Under the pieces are notes generated by a model. The model had not been told where the DNA came from. It did no database searches and saw nothing but the letters and a program-made list of their open reading frames with translations. A program made the position numbers and the translations under genes. Positions 1 through 10,864 of a DNA stretch of 64,000 bases are shown in pieces. Positions within the stretch are counted from its first letter, which is position 1; each line of letters opens with the position of its first letter. The DNA comes from Hirundichthys speculiger (Eukaryota > Chordata > Actinopteri > Beloniformes > Exocoetidae), in contig JAGFBZ010002877.1 in the NCBI GenBank assembly GCA_018398805.1, positions 55,542-119,541 of the forward strand, in the 5' to 3' direction.

Positions 1-523
1 AATAAAATGTCACTTTTTCATTTTTTTTCTTTTTTTTTTGATTGACAATTGGACATTTTCATTTTAAAGTTCTCCCAGACGGAGGATTTAACAGAAACAA
101 GGTTATTTGTAACAACTGACAAGTTGAACTCCCCGTTAAAAGTTTCTGCTGTTACCTCAGAAATTACCTGTTTTAATGGTCTGATTGTGCTGAGACACAA
201 TCATTTTGTTGGATTTTGTTTGTAGACTTTTTTTTTTTTTTTTTAATAAAAACAGGATGACATTAATGCCCTGGCAGTGGCGAATAAGCTTTATTTTATT
301 TTACATTTTTTTTTAAATGAGATTTACACTAAATATGTGTTACTGACAAGTGCTGATGTCAAAAGTGTTATGATATGGCAGCAGAACATTTAAATAAAAG
401 TGACCTTTACACTACTTTGAATTAATTATTTGATTTTGCATATACAATGCGATTAATCATGATTAAGCAGGGAAATAACGCGATTAATCGCAATTTAAAA
501 ATTTTAATCGTTGCCCAGCCCTA
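1..523. mobile_element. hAT-type element, right-end fragment
   Basis: The sequence matches the right part of the complete element at 31266-32643: the same internal stretch with 'aaagttctcccagac', the same subterminal GATTAATCG repeats and the same terminus TTGCCCAGCCCTA ending at 523. The left part lies outside the window, so the left terminus and target duplication cannot be checked. No transposase is visible; the open frame on the - strand here is not recognisable. The superfamily is assigned from the full copy, which has an 8-bp target duplication. Confidence 0.8.
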
Positions 524-1993
524 GTTAAAACCTAGAATAGAATTTCATCAAACTTTATAGGTGACAGCAAAATACTTAATCACAATTACCATTTTTCTGT
601 AAATATTCTTTGGAGTTGAATTGTTCTTTTCATAATGTTATTTCTCATTCACTTTATATATATTTCAACAATTCGTGTCGCTGACTCAAAATAAAACTTT
701 GATTCAAGCTGCAGATTGCTCTCTTTAAAAAAAAAAAAATTAAAAAAAATCTTCACTCTTTGTCTGAGAGTCGAAGCGGCTCAGGTGCGTCACCTGCAGC
801 ATTCAGGAGCTAATTTGTAAATCTGGCAGCTTAGACTCCGATAAAGCTTTCATACGCACACACAATCTTTTTTTTGTTTTGCATATTTCCAGTCTGCAGA
901 GAAAAAAAGTGTCATCATTGTCTTCACGTAACCAGCTGTAGTCGAGAAATAATAGACTTTTGAGTTATCCCCGGGAGCCCATGAATTAAACATTCAGGTG
1001 ATCAGCTGGAGGCGTGGGGATCAAACCAAACGCGCTTGAGCACAAAATTATGTTGATTACTTAATAAAATGTGACAGTTCTAGTACAATTAAAGAACCCC
1101 ACGTATTATCACAGGAGCTTATTAAGGAGACGGATTTCTTAATTTCATTCAGTTTACTTCTTAATTCCACTTATTCTATTTTTTAGCGAGGACACACGTC
1201 CGCTGGTGCTGAACGTCATTACAGGGAGGATGGGAATTATGTTTATTAGCAGAGCCATGTGTCCACATGGCCATGGAGGGATCAGACAGGTTTACAATTA
1301 TTAAAACTAATTACTTCCCTTTGTAACGATGTAACATTTGTCGGGATGAGCAGTGGTGCTGAGTTTGAGGGTTGCACCCATGAAAGATGTGCCAAACTTT
1401 TCTCTCCTGTTTTTTTTTTTTTTTTCATTTCTTTGTTCCCTTCAAAGAAAACTTAAAGTGTTGCACGCCCCCAGCTCCACGCACATTTAATGTTAGGAAT
1501 CCGATCAGCGTTTCAGCCCTCAGGCCTTTCTGAAGATCAGTGCGAGATGGAGCACTGATCTATAGAAAGGCCAGAGGCCCCGAAATCCGACCAGATTAAT
1601 CAATAGAAATGTACGTGGAGCCGGAGTGTTCAACATTTTAAGCTTTACTTTTTCTTTTTTTTTTAGACAGACTGAGGGATGCCATTTAATTGTGCGTGGG
1701 ACGTTATTCCAGTTCTTCTGTGGGCGTGAATCCCACGAGCAGAGAACACTGAACCTACAACATCTCCCAGTATTTTATAAACTCGTCACAAAGCAAGTGA
1801 TGTTCAGCTCTGACTGACCAAAAGAGCACGTTCCTGTGGAACGTATGGTTTGTTTGTGTTTGTGTATTTATTTATTGTTTATTTGACAGGAACTACAAGC
1901 AGCAGATGGACCAGACGTAGCAGCAGCACCACTTTCATCTGTCGGCACAGACAAGGTGACACTGGTTAAAAAAAAAAAAGTAAAATACAGATA
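524..1993. other. Unassigned non-coding stretch
   Basis: No gene or recognised repeat was seen apart from the hairpin at 1523-1572. It is AT-rich with several T and A runs. Confidence 0.5.
1523..1572. repeat. Short inverted repeat (21-nt arms, 8-nt loop)
   Basis: The left arm at 1523-1543 (GGCCTTTCTGAAGATCAGTG then C) pairs with 1552-1572 at 19 of 21 positions. The only mismatch is the central dinucleotide. The loop is GAGATGGA. I see no transposon termini around it. It could be a small foldback element, a transcribed hairpin or chance. Confidence 0.7.
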
Positions 1994-2117
1994 TTAAACC
2001 TTTAGGCGCCAGAGTTTTTTCAAGAAAATATACTATTTTGATATCAAGATTTCAAAAGGCTATAACCTGAAAGCAGTTTGAGATAAAGGGTATACTGTCA
2101 AAGAGAAAATTGTTTAG

Positions 2118-2735
2118 TATGACTCAGCTGTGGTTAGCATGTAGCTAACTTAGCCTTATTTACAATGCTGCTTACTCAGCTGTGGTTAGCATTGTAAATA
2201 AGGCTAACCACAGCTGAGTAAGCAGCATTGTAAATAATGCTACAATGCTGCTTACTCAGCTGTGGTTAGCATGTAGCTTACTTAGCCTCATTTACAATGC
2301 TGCTTACTCATCTGTGGTCAGCCTGTAGCTAACTTAGTCTCATTTACAATGCTGCTTACTCAGCTGTGTTTAGCATGTAGCTTACTTAGCCTCATTTCCA
2401 ATGCTGCTTACTCAGCTGTGGTTAGCATGAAGCTAATTTAGCCTCATTTACAATGCTGCTTACTCAGCTGTGGTTAGCCTCATTTACAATGTTGCTTACT
2501 CAGCTGTGGTTACCATGTAGCTTACTTAGCCTCATTTCCAATGCTGCTTACTCAGCTGTGGTTAGCATGAAGCTAATTTAGCCTCATTTACAATGCTGCT
2601 TACTCAGCTGTGAATAGCCTGTAGCTCAGTTAGCCTCATTTACAATGCTGCTTACTCAGCTGTGGTTAGCATGTAGCTTACTTAGCCTCATTTGCAATGG
2701 CCCTTACTAAGCTGATGTTAGCATGTAGCTGTGAA
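2118..2735. repeat. 52-bp minisatellite with one inverted unit
   Basis: About a dozen imperfect copies of a roughly 52-bp unit run head to tail, each with ACTCAGCTGTGGTTAGCATG and a CTTAGCCTCATTTACAATGC-type half. One segment is flipped: 2161-2190 and 2203-2232 are perfect 30-nt inverted arms around a 12-nt spacer, and pairing continues imperfectly outward. The array sits wholly inside the piggyBac-like element. Confidence 0.9.
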
Positions 2736-3496
2736 AGTCTGTGATGGGAGTGATTGCATATCATGATGTCACAAGGTGGCGGTCATATTGGAAAATTCAG
2801 TTTTGATATCAAAGTTTCAAAAGGCTATAACTTTTATAGTGGTTTGAGAAAAAGGCATGCTGTAAATGAGAAATATCTTCAGTATGAACCAAAATTTGGA
2901 ATGGAAGTAGATTAGTCATCTAATTTGATTATTGTGACATCACCTGCCCAAACCTGCCCAGTAGTCCTCAATTTCAGATTTTTCCTCAAACCCTATGCAC
3001 AATAAAGGCTTTCATTTCAGGGACAATCACATCATAAAGTCATGAAATCTGGAGTTCAGTTTTAATATTTCCCTTTCAAAGAACTGGTGCCCATTTCTGT
3101 TTGTTTGATTGGTGATGAGGCTCCAGAATTCATCATTTGAAAAAGGGATGAAATCAATGGGCTCAGAATTTGTCGGATTATCTCCATAATAACCAACAGG
3201 CTCATCAAAATTTAGGCTCCACTTTCGATACTCTTCCTCTTATCTCAAGAACTCTCAGCCACCATCATCATTATCATAACCAAGATATCCGGTGACCATT
3301 AGAGGTGTGTTTTTTCCCGCGGCTTCTCCCACGTCTGCGATGGATAACCGCGGTTGTTTTCATCCACAATACATTTTTCCATATTTGAGGTGTTATGAGC
3401 CCCCCTGACACCTCGACCTGCTTGGCCGATCGCAGAAGACTTCCATCCCGGTCACACTGAGGTGAAGCAGCAGCTATACAATGTGCTGATTGTGGA

Positions 3497-3700
3497 CTAT
3501 GGCCGCGCAGACTCGACATCACTACTAATGTTAGTTTCTGCTTCACTGGACAACTGCATGTCTTCCTCCTCGGAATCGGAGCTAGCCAGAACCTGACAAA
3601 GTACTTTGTGGACGGTAAACCAACCTCTTGGCATCGTGAGTAAATGGGGAAAAAAAACACTCTTTTGCTCATCTCTCGCTACGCTCAGCACTACCACCAC
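3497..3700 (-). pseudogene. piggyBac-type transposase N-terminal relic
   Basis: The frame encodes 67 residues. Around residues 27-48 it reads W-F-T-V-H-K-V-L followed by an acidic S-S-D-S-E-E-E-D run. This resembles the N-terminus of piggyBac-family transposases, where a short helix is followed by an acidic serine-rich patch. Its position just inside the right terminus, reading inward, is what a piggyBac start would show. The DDE/D catalytic core and the C-terminal cysteine-rich domain are absent. An acidic low-complexity match can arise by chance, so the call leans on the TTAA-flanked ends. Confidence 0.5.
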
Positions 3701-3979
3701 TGCTTCGCCGCGCGTCTCTGCGCCGGAGGGTGTTTTACAAACTCATTTTACGGCTAAAACTTTGAATAGTGGCACCTCCAAGAATGGCTCTCAGATTACA
3801 TGCACACTTTGTCCGCCATCTCCTGGTGAAAAGTAGTAACAAGATTCGGCACCACATTTATAGATACAGCCTGTTTTATTCACCAGTGTTGCTTGTCGCA
3901 GTTTGCGACTCTGGCGCTTAAAGGGTTAAGTTGGAATCAAATCAACTACAGCCAATACGTTTTCATTAGTTGAATAGAA

Positions 3980-4453
3980 CAGTGGTGCGCGAAGTGTGGC
4001 AGCGCTCTCTGGTGGTACGTGGGGGAACGTCATGACTTTCCACATTTTTTCCACATTTTCACTTAAAAAAAAAAAAACATACAATGCATTATAAATACAA
4101 CGTTTCAAAAAAAATGTGTAGCTTGAGATAATCAAAATTGTGTCTTTAAAAAAAATAATTGTTGCATATTCAGTTGCAGTGCAGATGTAACATCTTTTGA
4201 GTGTGTTTATTTTGCTCTGTATGAGAGTATGAGTATGTGAGAATTGTTGACAGAGTTGTAAATGTCTGATTCAGTAAGGTAACAATTCAGGTAACAATAA
4301 ATAACCACAAAAAGGAATAAACATCTCTGTGTGTTTAAAGCTAATTGAGAAGGCATATATGGTTATATTTTAAAGTTTGTCATCATGGTGGTACTCAGAG
4401 AGCTGAACAGTTTCTCAGGTGGTACGCAGTATTAAAAGGTTGAGAACCACTGG
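3980..4453. mobile_element. Short hAT element (GTGG...CCAC ends), TSD GAATAGAA
   Basis: It starts CAGTGGTGCGCG and ends GAGAACCACTG, with GAATAGAA repeated on both sides (3972-3979 and 4454-4461). It is in the opposite orientation to the related copy at 53703-54725 and shares the 'accaccagagagcgct' and 'accacctgagaaacttttc' segments. One extra G lies between the terminal CACTG and the right duplication. It is non-autonomous, with no transposase. Confidence 0.85.
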
Positions 4454-4499
4454 GAATAGAAACTAGATTTAAAATAAACAAACAAAAACAATATAGTTA

Positions 4500-4990
4500 T
4501 TCATAATATCATATGTTGTCTCTTACACAAATCTGATATATGGCCATATATTTAAATAACATATATAATATCGGTGTCCATATATGTCTTTCACATGTGA
4601 ACATATAGGTACATATTTGGAACATATATTTTAAAATATTACAAAAATGGCCCCTTTTATATATGGAAAATATATGTGGCACATATATGTATGGCATATT
4701 CAGCACATATATTTTTCAAACATATATGTCACATATATTAGTATAGCATCAATGTTGGTATATGAAATAGCAATATATTGCTCATTATATGTATTTGACT
4801 TGTATATAAAAATAAGCCATCAAAAATATCTAGTCAACAAATTTTAACAATATTTTGGAATATATGTCATAAAAAATATCTAGACTGAATGTTTGAGCAT
4901 TTATTCTGAAATATATGTTCTAAACAAATATAGACCACATATTTGCACATTTATTCTGACATATATGTAAAGAACAATATCTAAACTACA
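4500..4990. repeat. AT-rich degenerate repeat of ATATATG/CATATAT motifs
   Basis: The stretch is dense in ACATATATGT-like palindromes. Toward the end a unit of about 55 bp (CATTTATTCTGACATATATG) recurs imperfectly at about 4896 and 4948. Open frames here are compositional artefacts. No element ends were found. Confidence 0.6.
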
Positions 4991-6068
4991 TAACGCTGAC
5001 GGCATATCATTCAACGCCATCAGTGGCCAACGCAACCATCACTTTCGCTCTCAACATGCACTCAGAAACAAATGGCTTTACATTTTTCTCTCCAGGGATG
5101 GTGCATCAGGCAAGGACAGAGGCTTTCTGTCACGCCCTGCCGGTTTTAGAAGGATCAAACTTGTCTTTTGTTACACGCCGACACCTGTGTTTTACATCGG
5201 CGCGTTTTCACACAGAACCGTGCCCTTCTTTGGAGGAGAAAGGCCGACTGATTGGGGAGGACAGATGACAGTTCAAGTTTGGGCCGGAGCCAATCCCAGG
5301 GCTTTTTTTTTTCTGGTTTTCCTTCTCAAGGACGACAAAGGAAGGAGGACAGAGGGTGTCATTCGGTCCCTCGAGGTGCATTTCACAGTGGCAGACAACC
5401 AAAACACCTGAACTGTCGAAGCACTGATTTAAGACTTTGCCATGTACTTTCTGTACTTTTCACAACTCCTTAAAGGAACATTCCAGAGTGAAAACAACCC
5501 TTAAATGTATTATTCAACTCTGAGGAGGGTAAACTTTCCCCACAGACCAAAACAACATGAATCAAAGCAGTTTTGACCGAACAGACTATAGCGACCGATG
5601 ACGGCGGTCAGGGTCTTCAACCCAGGTCAAAAATAAATAGCCATTTTAAGCTGCTAACAAGTCAGAAATGTCGTTCTACTTTAGTAATAGTGTGGCTAGG
5701 GAGCCAACAGACAAATGGAGTTCATTTTAACTTTCTAAGTGTACAGAAAATACACAACATCCCGTGTAACGAATCACAGGCATCAAGGGTGGCTCAAGGT
5801 TGTTCAGACTGCCCTCTGGTGGTCTGACTATGTGGTGGCAATCAACCGGCAGCCATGTTGAGCCAGATTGGGCCTGACATGAATGATTTAGAGAAAATTT
5901 CCTGGTGCTGATGGATGCAGGAGAGGCCAGAATGCTGCTGAGGAGCTGATGGTGAGCTGGTCACCGTGGTAGGAGGGACACCAGACGTGGCTGGATCCTG
6001 GTGCGCTAAGGACACTTCTCAAAACTCCCCAGCAGCCAGTTTGAATTGGCAGAGATTTCTGAATGGAA
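4991..6068. other. Unassigned non-coding stretch
   Basis: Overlapping short frames on both strands show no domain, splice context or codon pattern that I can support. Nothing recognised. Confidence 0.4.
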
Positions 6069-6330
6069 TGGTAAATGGACTGCACTTATATACCACTTTA
6101 TCCACACCATCAAGGTGCCCTCAAAGTGGTTTACAATGGCCGCTTATTCACCCGTTCATACACCAGTGGGCGGCAGCTGCCATGCAAGGTGCTGCCAGGC
6201 CCACTGGGGGCAAGTTAGGGTTCAGTGTCTTGCCCAAGGACACTTTGGCATGTGAACAGTTGGAGCCGGGATTGAACCACCAACCTTCCAGTGACTGGAC
6301 GACCCGCTCTACTAACTGAGCTACAGCCAC
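6069..6330 (-). mobile_element. tRNA-headed SINE (V-SINE-like)
   Basis: On the - strand the 5' end reads like a degenerate tRNA: a box A (TAGCTCAGTTAGTAGAGC) near 6309-6326 and a box B (GGTTCAATCCC) at 6268-6278, the RNA polymerase III internal promoter. A body follows and then a tail with GTATATAAGTGCAGTCCATT, a form common in fish SINEs whose 3' end is borrowed from a LINE. The length is about 260 bp. The exact family name is not certain. Confidence 0.8.
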
Positions 6331-6424
6331 TGGAAGATGAAAGGTTTTCAAGAAAAGGCAGAAAAAGAAATGCAGTTGCCTTAATTCAAACTTTTGAGAT
6401 TGCTACAAGTCATGTGTTGTCGAG

Positions 6425-7205
6425 CACACGACACCCAACAAGAGAGGCGCAAACCCGCACAACCGAGCAAGTGTGGCCCACGTGCTCGACACCTAACAAG
6501 AGAGCTCGAGGTGCTCGACACCTAACAAGAGAGGTCCAGGGCTCAACACCCAACGAGAGAGGTCCAGGGCTCAACACCCAACGAGAGAGGTCCAGGGCTC
6601 AACACCCAACGAGAGAGGTCAAGGGCTCAACACCCAACGAGAGAGGTCAAGGGCTCAACACCCAACGAGAGAGGTCCAGGGCTCAACACCCAACGAGAGA
6701 GGTCCAGGGTTCAACACCCAACGAGAGAGGTCAAGGGCTCAACACCCAACGAGAGAGGTGCAAACCCCCGCAACCGAACAAGTGTGGCCCACGTGCTCGA
6801 CACCCAATGAGAGAGGTCCAGGTGCTCGACACCTAACAAGAGAGGTCAAGGGCTCAAATCCCAACGAGAGAAGTCCAGGTGCTCGACACCCAACGAGAGA
6901 GGTCCAGGTCCTTGACACCCAACAAGAGAGGTCCATGTGCTCGACACCCAACAAGAGAGGTGTAAACCCCCGCCACCGAACAAGTGTGGCCCACGTGCTC
7001 GACACCTAACAAGAGAGGTCAAGGGCTCAAATCCCAACGAGAGAAGTCCAGGTGCTCGACACCCAACGAGAGAGGTCCAGGTCCTTGACACCCAACAAGA
7101 GAGGTCCATGTGCTCGACACCCAACGAAAGAGGTCCAGGTCCTGGACACCCAACGAGAGAGGTCCACGTACTTGATAGTAAACAAGAGAGGTCCACAAGC
7201 GCTTG
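6425..7205. repeat. 28-bp minisatellite (about 27 copies)
   Basis: The unit is close to CACCCAACGAGAGAGGTCCA followed by GGGCTCAA, with GCTCGA and TAACAAGAG variants. A longer interruption carrying 'caagtgtggcccacgtgctcgacac' recurs at about 6470, 6780 and 6982, giving a higher-order pattern. Because 28 is not a multiple of three and the unit lacks stops, several long frames exist on both strands (for example 6291-6836 and 6846-7238). I treat these as repeat artefacts and not as genes. Confidence 0.93.
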
Positions 7206-9002
7206 ACCAAGCATGATGGGGTGGACATGCTTTGTCATGTGCTTTCAGTCTCAAGAGGAGCATGCGACAGCGAAGGAGTTTCTTATGTGTGCCAGATCAC
7301 CTGCGGAGTGCCCAAGAGAAGTGTGCCAGGTGGGAAATGACTTGTATGCCAGTGAAGAAATAGCCTTTAATAATAAATGTGATGGGGAAGGAATTTATTT
7401 GCCAACTTGCCACTCAACTAAAAGTTTGCGATGCAGCTGATGTCCCAAGCAAGCTGTCATCAATTTAACAGCTAAAATATGCTGACGTTCACACCACCAG
7501 TGAGTAAGAGTGCTGTAATAGGCTTGGAATAGCAAAATAAAAAACATACATATATATAAATATGTTTATATATAAATCCATGATGAATTTAACCATGTTA
7601 GTCATGCCACTTGACAGCAAGGACTTTCTTTGTCATATTGTTTGATTGAAGAATTGATGATGTTCACTCCCCACATACAAAAACCCAACTCCCACTGTGA
7701 GAGGTGACATTACCAATAATTTTCCCCGTGTTTATTCACAGGTGCGTCTCATAAATATTTCATTTCAGACCAGGAACTCATTTGCTACCTCGCATAACTG
7801 GCGCTGCTTTGAAATAAGGAGAAATTGAAAGCTGCATATTCTAAAAAATAAACAACAAAACAAAAAAAAAAAAACAGATAATTGGTCTCAGAGGATGTTA
7901 TACCTAATATGAACTTCGTTCTGAGACAACTTCACACTGTTTGAAGTTCGGCGCCACCAGCAGCCTGGTCAGCAGTTAACCCAGTTTGACATTTTGTTGC
8001 TTTAATTTTTTCTCCATGCTTTCATATGACTTCAGTTTGTGAACTCACAACTAACCAAATAATTGATGGATGTCACAAAAAACACAATGTGCATTTCTGC
8101 TCTCTGCTATTTGTAGAAACAAGTAAAACTAGTGATTTTCTCTGTCATCTTTAAAACTACTCTATTTTTTTTTTCAGGCTTTTGTATCTGCACGCAGTTG
8201 TGCGCATGCAATACGTGTCAAAGGCTTGCCTCACTGTATTTTGAACTTTTGAAATATTTGAAATAACCTTTCGTTAGCATGGCTTCTGGGAAAAGCATAA
8301 GAAGTGGAACGATTTTTCTCTTTGTGCTTATTTTAAATGCCACATTCAAAAGCATACATGTACGGCACATACATTTCCTTTAAGGCAATTAATATCTGTC
8401 ATTTATTGCAATTCATCCTTGACCTGCATTATTAACCTCATGTCTCAGGGCATGAGCTGCAGCCTTTTTCCATTTGCACATATATATATATAATGAAAAT
8501 ACGAATCCCGTTCATAAAACTTTCATGTCAAACACAAAGAAATATCATGTTTGTGAAGAAATCCCACATGCTCCTTTCTCACTGTCGTAACCTCTTTGAT
8601 TTTCTCCTTTTATTCTGCTTCTTGTGAACCAAACTGGCAAAAAAAAAAGCTAATTTGTGAGACTGCTGATTGGCAGTCACTCTTACCCCTGAGGCGGTGT
8701 TGCACCAATCACCAGGATGGTTTGTCTTCACCGTTACTTGAATGTCAGAAGCTTCAGGGCAACGTTACTGAAGAGGCCTTTGGGGGAAACACAGTTTGTC
8801 AATTTAATTCTCATAAAACATAAGCCGTTGCATATCTCCGCAGAATGATTGATGACATTAAAGTATATTTTAAGTGACTACCAAATTACTTTTTTTTTTT
8901 TTTTAAACCATTTGGCTCTTGGGCAGACAGCATCTGAAAATATGACATCACAAACCCAACTCTGAATCAAACTATTCGTATTGCTGTTCCTCAGAAATGG
9001 GC
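7206..9002. other. Unassigned non-coding stretch
   Basis: AT-rich, with A/T runs and a short TA repeat near 8483. No gene or element ends were recognised. Confidence 0.45.
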
Positions 9003-9010
9003 AGCGTAAA

Positions 9011-9980
9011 TAAAGTTGGGCATCATTTGGATTTTAACGATTCTGATTCCGATTCTCTGTTTTGATTCCTGTTCAAAACGATTCTCGATTCCGAGTCTTT
9101 GATGTATAGGACAACAGATTGCAACTTATCTAACAGTAGAATTAAAAAAAAAAAAACCAAAAAACTGTGACACATTTACACAGGCGACAGGCCATTTTTA
9201 TTCTTACACATGCTTGCATGCACATATGCACACACAGAATTCACTTACAGCCTAAATGTTAAACAACTTACAGTTGGCAGTTGGCCTCCAAAATACATTT
9301 TGCCCAACAAAAAACGAAATCAATAGTTTTTGTTTAGGAAGATGACCATATCTGCTCTTTCAGAATTCAAACGTGAACGTTCGGCACAGATATTGTTGCC
9401 TGCTGTGGAAAACTCGCGTTCGCTAGGTGTGGAAGGGGCTTGTACACATATGTATGAGAAGGCAAGATGAAATGTGTCTTCTGGATGAAGACCGAGTCTC
9501 TGTTGAAGTCGAAGAAGCGACGGGAGCAAAGCAGTAAATTAAATACAGTACACTCGTTTATTTTTCTGATGTTATGCAGGCGAAGGTGTTTTGCCATATT
9601 AGTCGTGCACCCTTCTTTGGCAGTAAAATGCTTCCCGCAGATGTTGCACTGCGCCAGGTAGCCGTCATTTCCCGGACTGAAATGAAGCCAAACTGGAGAG
9701 TGGCGACTCTTGGGATCCATGTTGTGGCGAGTGAAGTCCCGTCGGCGACAGATGTGACGTCGCCACTAGCGCGGAGTTGAGTTCGCCTGGCGGAATAACA
9801 TCAACAAACTAGTGTAGTAAATCAAAACAAAACAAACAACAACAAAAAAAATAAAATAAATAGCGCGGACATTTAGGAACCAAAAAAAGGAATCGAAATT
9901 CAAAAATCTTCTAAACGATTCCAGAACCGGACGTTAGGAACCAATTCCTACTTGGAATTGTTTTTCGGTGCCCAACCCTA
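9011..9980 (-). mobile_element. hAT element, internal deletion, TSD AGCGTAAA
   Basis: The perfect 8-bp duplication AGCGTAAA lies at 9003-9010 and 9981-9988. The termini are TAAAGTTGGGCATCA and, reversed, TAGGGTTGGGCACCG. Subterminal 'gattctgattccgattct' and 'gaatcg' repeats lie at both ends. At 970 bp it is far shorter than an autonomous hAT (usually 2.5-5 kb). It retains the two ends of a transposase gene on the - strand (9320-9720). Confidence 0.93.
9320..9720 (-). pseudogene. hAT transposase relic: BED finger plus C-terminal dimerisation region
   Basis: The frame starting at 9720 opens with a BED-type zinc finger: V-W-L-H-F near the start, then C-N-I-C and, about 20 residues on, H-L-R-L-H, the Cys2/His2 arrangement of BED domains. 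A second frame (9529 to 9320) carries the hAT C-terminal signature, with A-P-S-T-P-S-E-R-E-F-S-T-A-G and ending D-M-V-I-F-L-N-K-N. Between them the whole RNase H-like catalytic core is missing, and the two halves are in different frames. In hAT proteins the BED finger binds DNA and the C-terminal region mediates dimerisation. As it stands it cannot encode an active transposase, and I infer a deletion derivative. Confidence 0.88.
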
Positions 9981-9988
9981 AGCGTAAA

Positions 9989-10455
9989 GCTGTGACACTG
10001 ATCTCAAATTGTGTAGAAGAGAGGGCAGTGGTGGGTGAATGAAGCATTGAGGCTTTCTTTCAGTTTGTACCGAAAATGATTTGAGGGCTCCACTACGAGG
10101 GGGAACAGTGACACCTGGTGGCAGACTGGAATTACAGCAGCTGCTTCACAATTTCACAGAAACACTGTCACAAAACATTGTTACAATCCCAATTGTGTGC
10201 AGTAAAACGCGTTCAATGCAGCAAGATCGTAAATGAATCTCAAGTTCCCGAAGGGAAATTCATTGCTGCAGTAGTTGTAGTTATTTAAGAGCCTTCAATG
10301 AGCCATTGTAGATGGTTACTGCTGTCTTCAGGAAAGGATCTCCTGTAGTGGTCTGAGTTGCAGCGGATCTGAAGAAGTTAGGAGAGCACGTTCCAACGAA
10401 CAATCGCCAGGCTTTTAACTTCCGTCCCTTTTGCACGTTCTTGGATTAACTGGGG
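9989..10455. other. Unassigned non-coding stretch
   Basis: No gene or recognised repeat seen. Confidence 0.4.
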
Positions 10456-10864
10456 TTGGATGGGTTGGAAGTGAGGTTCTGCCTCAAGAGTTGGAGTTCA
10501 GCAGTAATGCGGACTCTGTACCAGTCTGTCGTGGTGAAGAGAGAGCTGAGCCAAAAGGCAAGACTCTCTGTTTACCGGTCGATCTTTGTTCCTGCCCTCA
10601 CCTATAATCATGAACTGTGGGAAGTGATCGCAAATACAAGCGGCTGAAACTGGCTTTATCCGTAGGGTGGCTGGACTCTCCTTTAGAGAGATGGTGAGAA
10701 GCTGAGCCATTTGAGGGGGTCTCAGATTACAGTTGCTGCTCCTCCACATAGAGATGGGCCAGTTGAGGTAGTTCTGGTGAGGATGCCTCCCTTGAGGGTT
10801 GTTCTGGGCATGCCCAGCTGGGAGCAGGCCCCAGGGCAGACCCGGGACAGGCTGGAGAGATTAT
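10456..10864 (+). pseudogene. Non-LTR retrotransposon (LINE) reverse transcriptase C-terminal relic, 5' part
   Basis: The frame at 10456-10647 encodes S-A-V-M-R-T-L-Y-Q-S-V-V-V-K-R-E-L-S and, further on, F-V-P-A-L-T-Y-N-H-E-L-W. This is a familiar tail of a fish LINE ORF downstream of the reverse transcriptase fingers and palm. After 10647 frameshifts break the reading, but homology continues ('ggtggctggactctcctttagagag', 'ctgctcctccacatagagatgggccag'). The catalytic YxDD region is not in the window, so this is a 5'-truncated copy, as is usual for LINEs. A Harbinger-like element interrupts it at 10865, and the 3' tail resumes at 11860. Clade not assigned. Confidence 0.85.

Larger units (their letters stand above)
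1998..3925 (-). mobile_element. piggyBac-like element with internal minisatellite
   Basis: TTAA flanks both ends (1994-1997 and 3926-3929). The ends are imperfect inverted repeats: ACCTTTAGGCGCCAGAGT on the left and, reversed, CCCTTTAAGCGCCAGAGT on the right, 16 of 18 matching. TTAA duplication and CCC-type ends are hallmarks of piggyBac. A transposase N-terminal relic lies near the right end on the - strand (3497-3700). A direct repeat of about 85 bp (about 2033-2115 and 2799-2880, starting TTTTGATATCAA) brackets the 52-bp minisatellite. No full transposase is present. Confidence 0.75.

Noticed and set aside
6258..6330. Possible functional tRNA gene
   Set aside because: Box A and B are present but the fold is degenerate and it continues into a SINE body.
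6291..6836. 181-codon open frame on the + strand
   Set aside because: It crosses a SINE edge into the 28-bp minisatellite; length comes from stop-free repeat units.
6846..7238. 130-codon frame on the - strand
   Set aside because: Same minisatellite read on the other strand.
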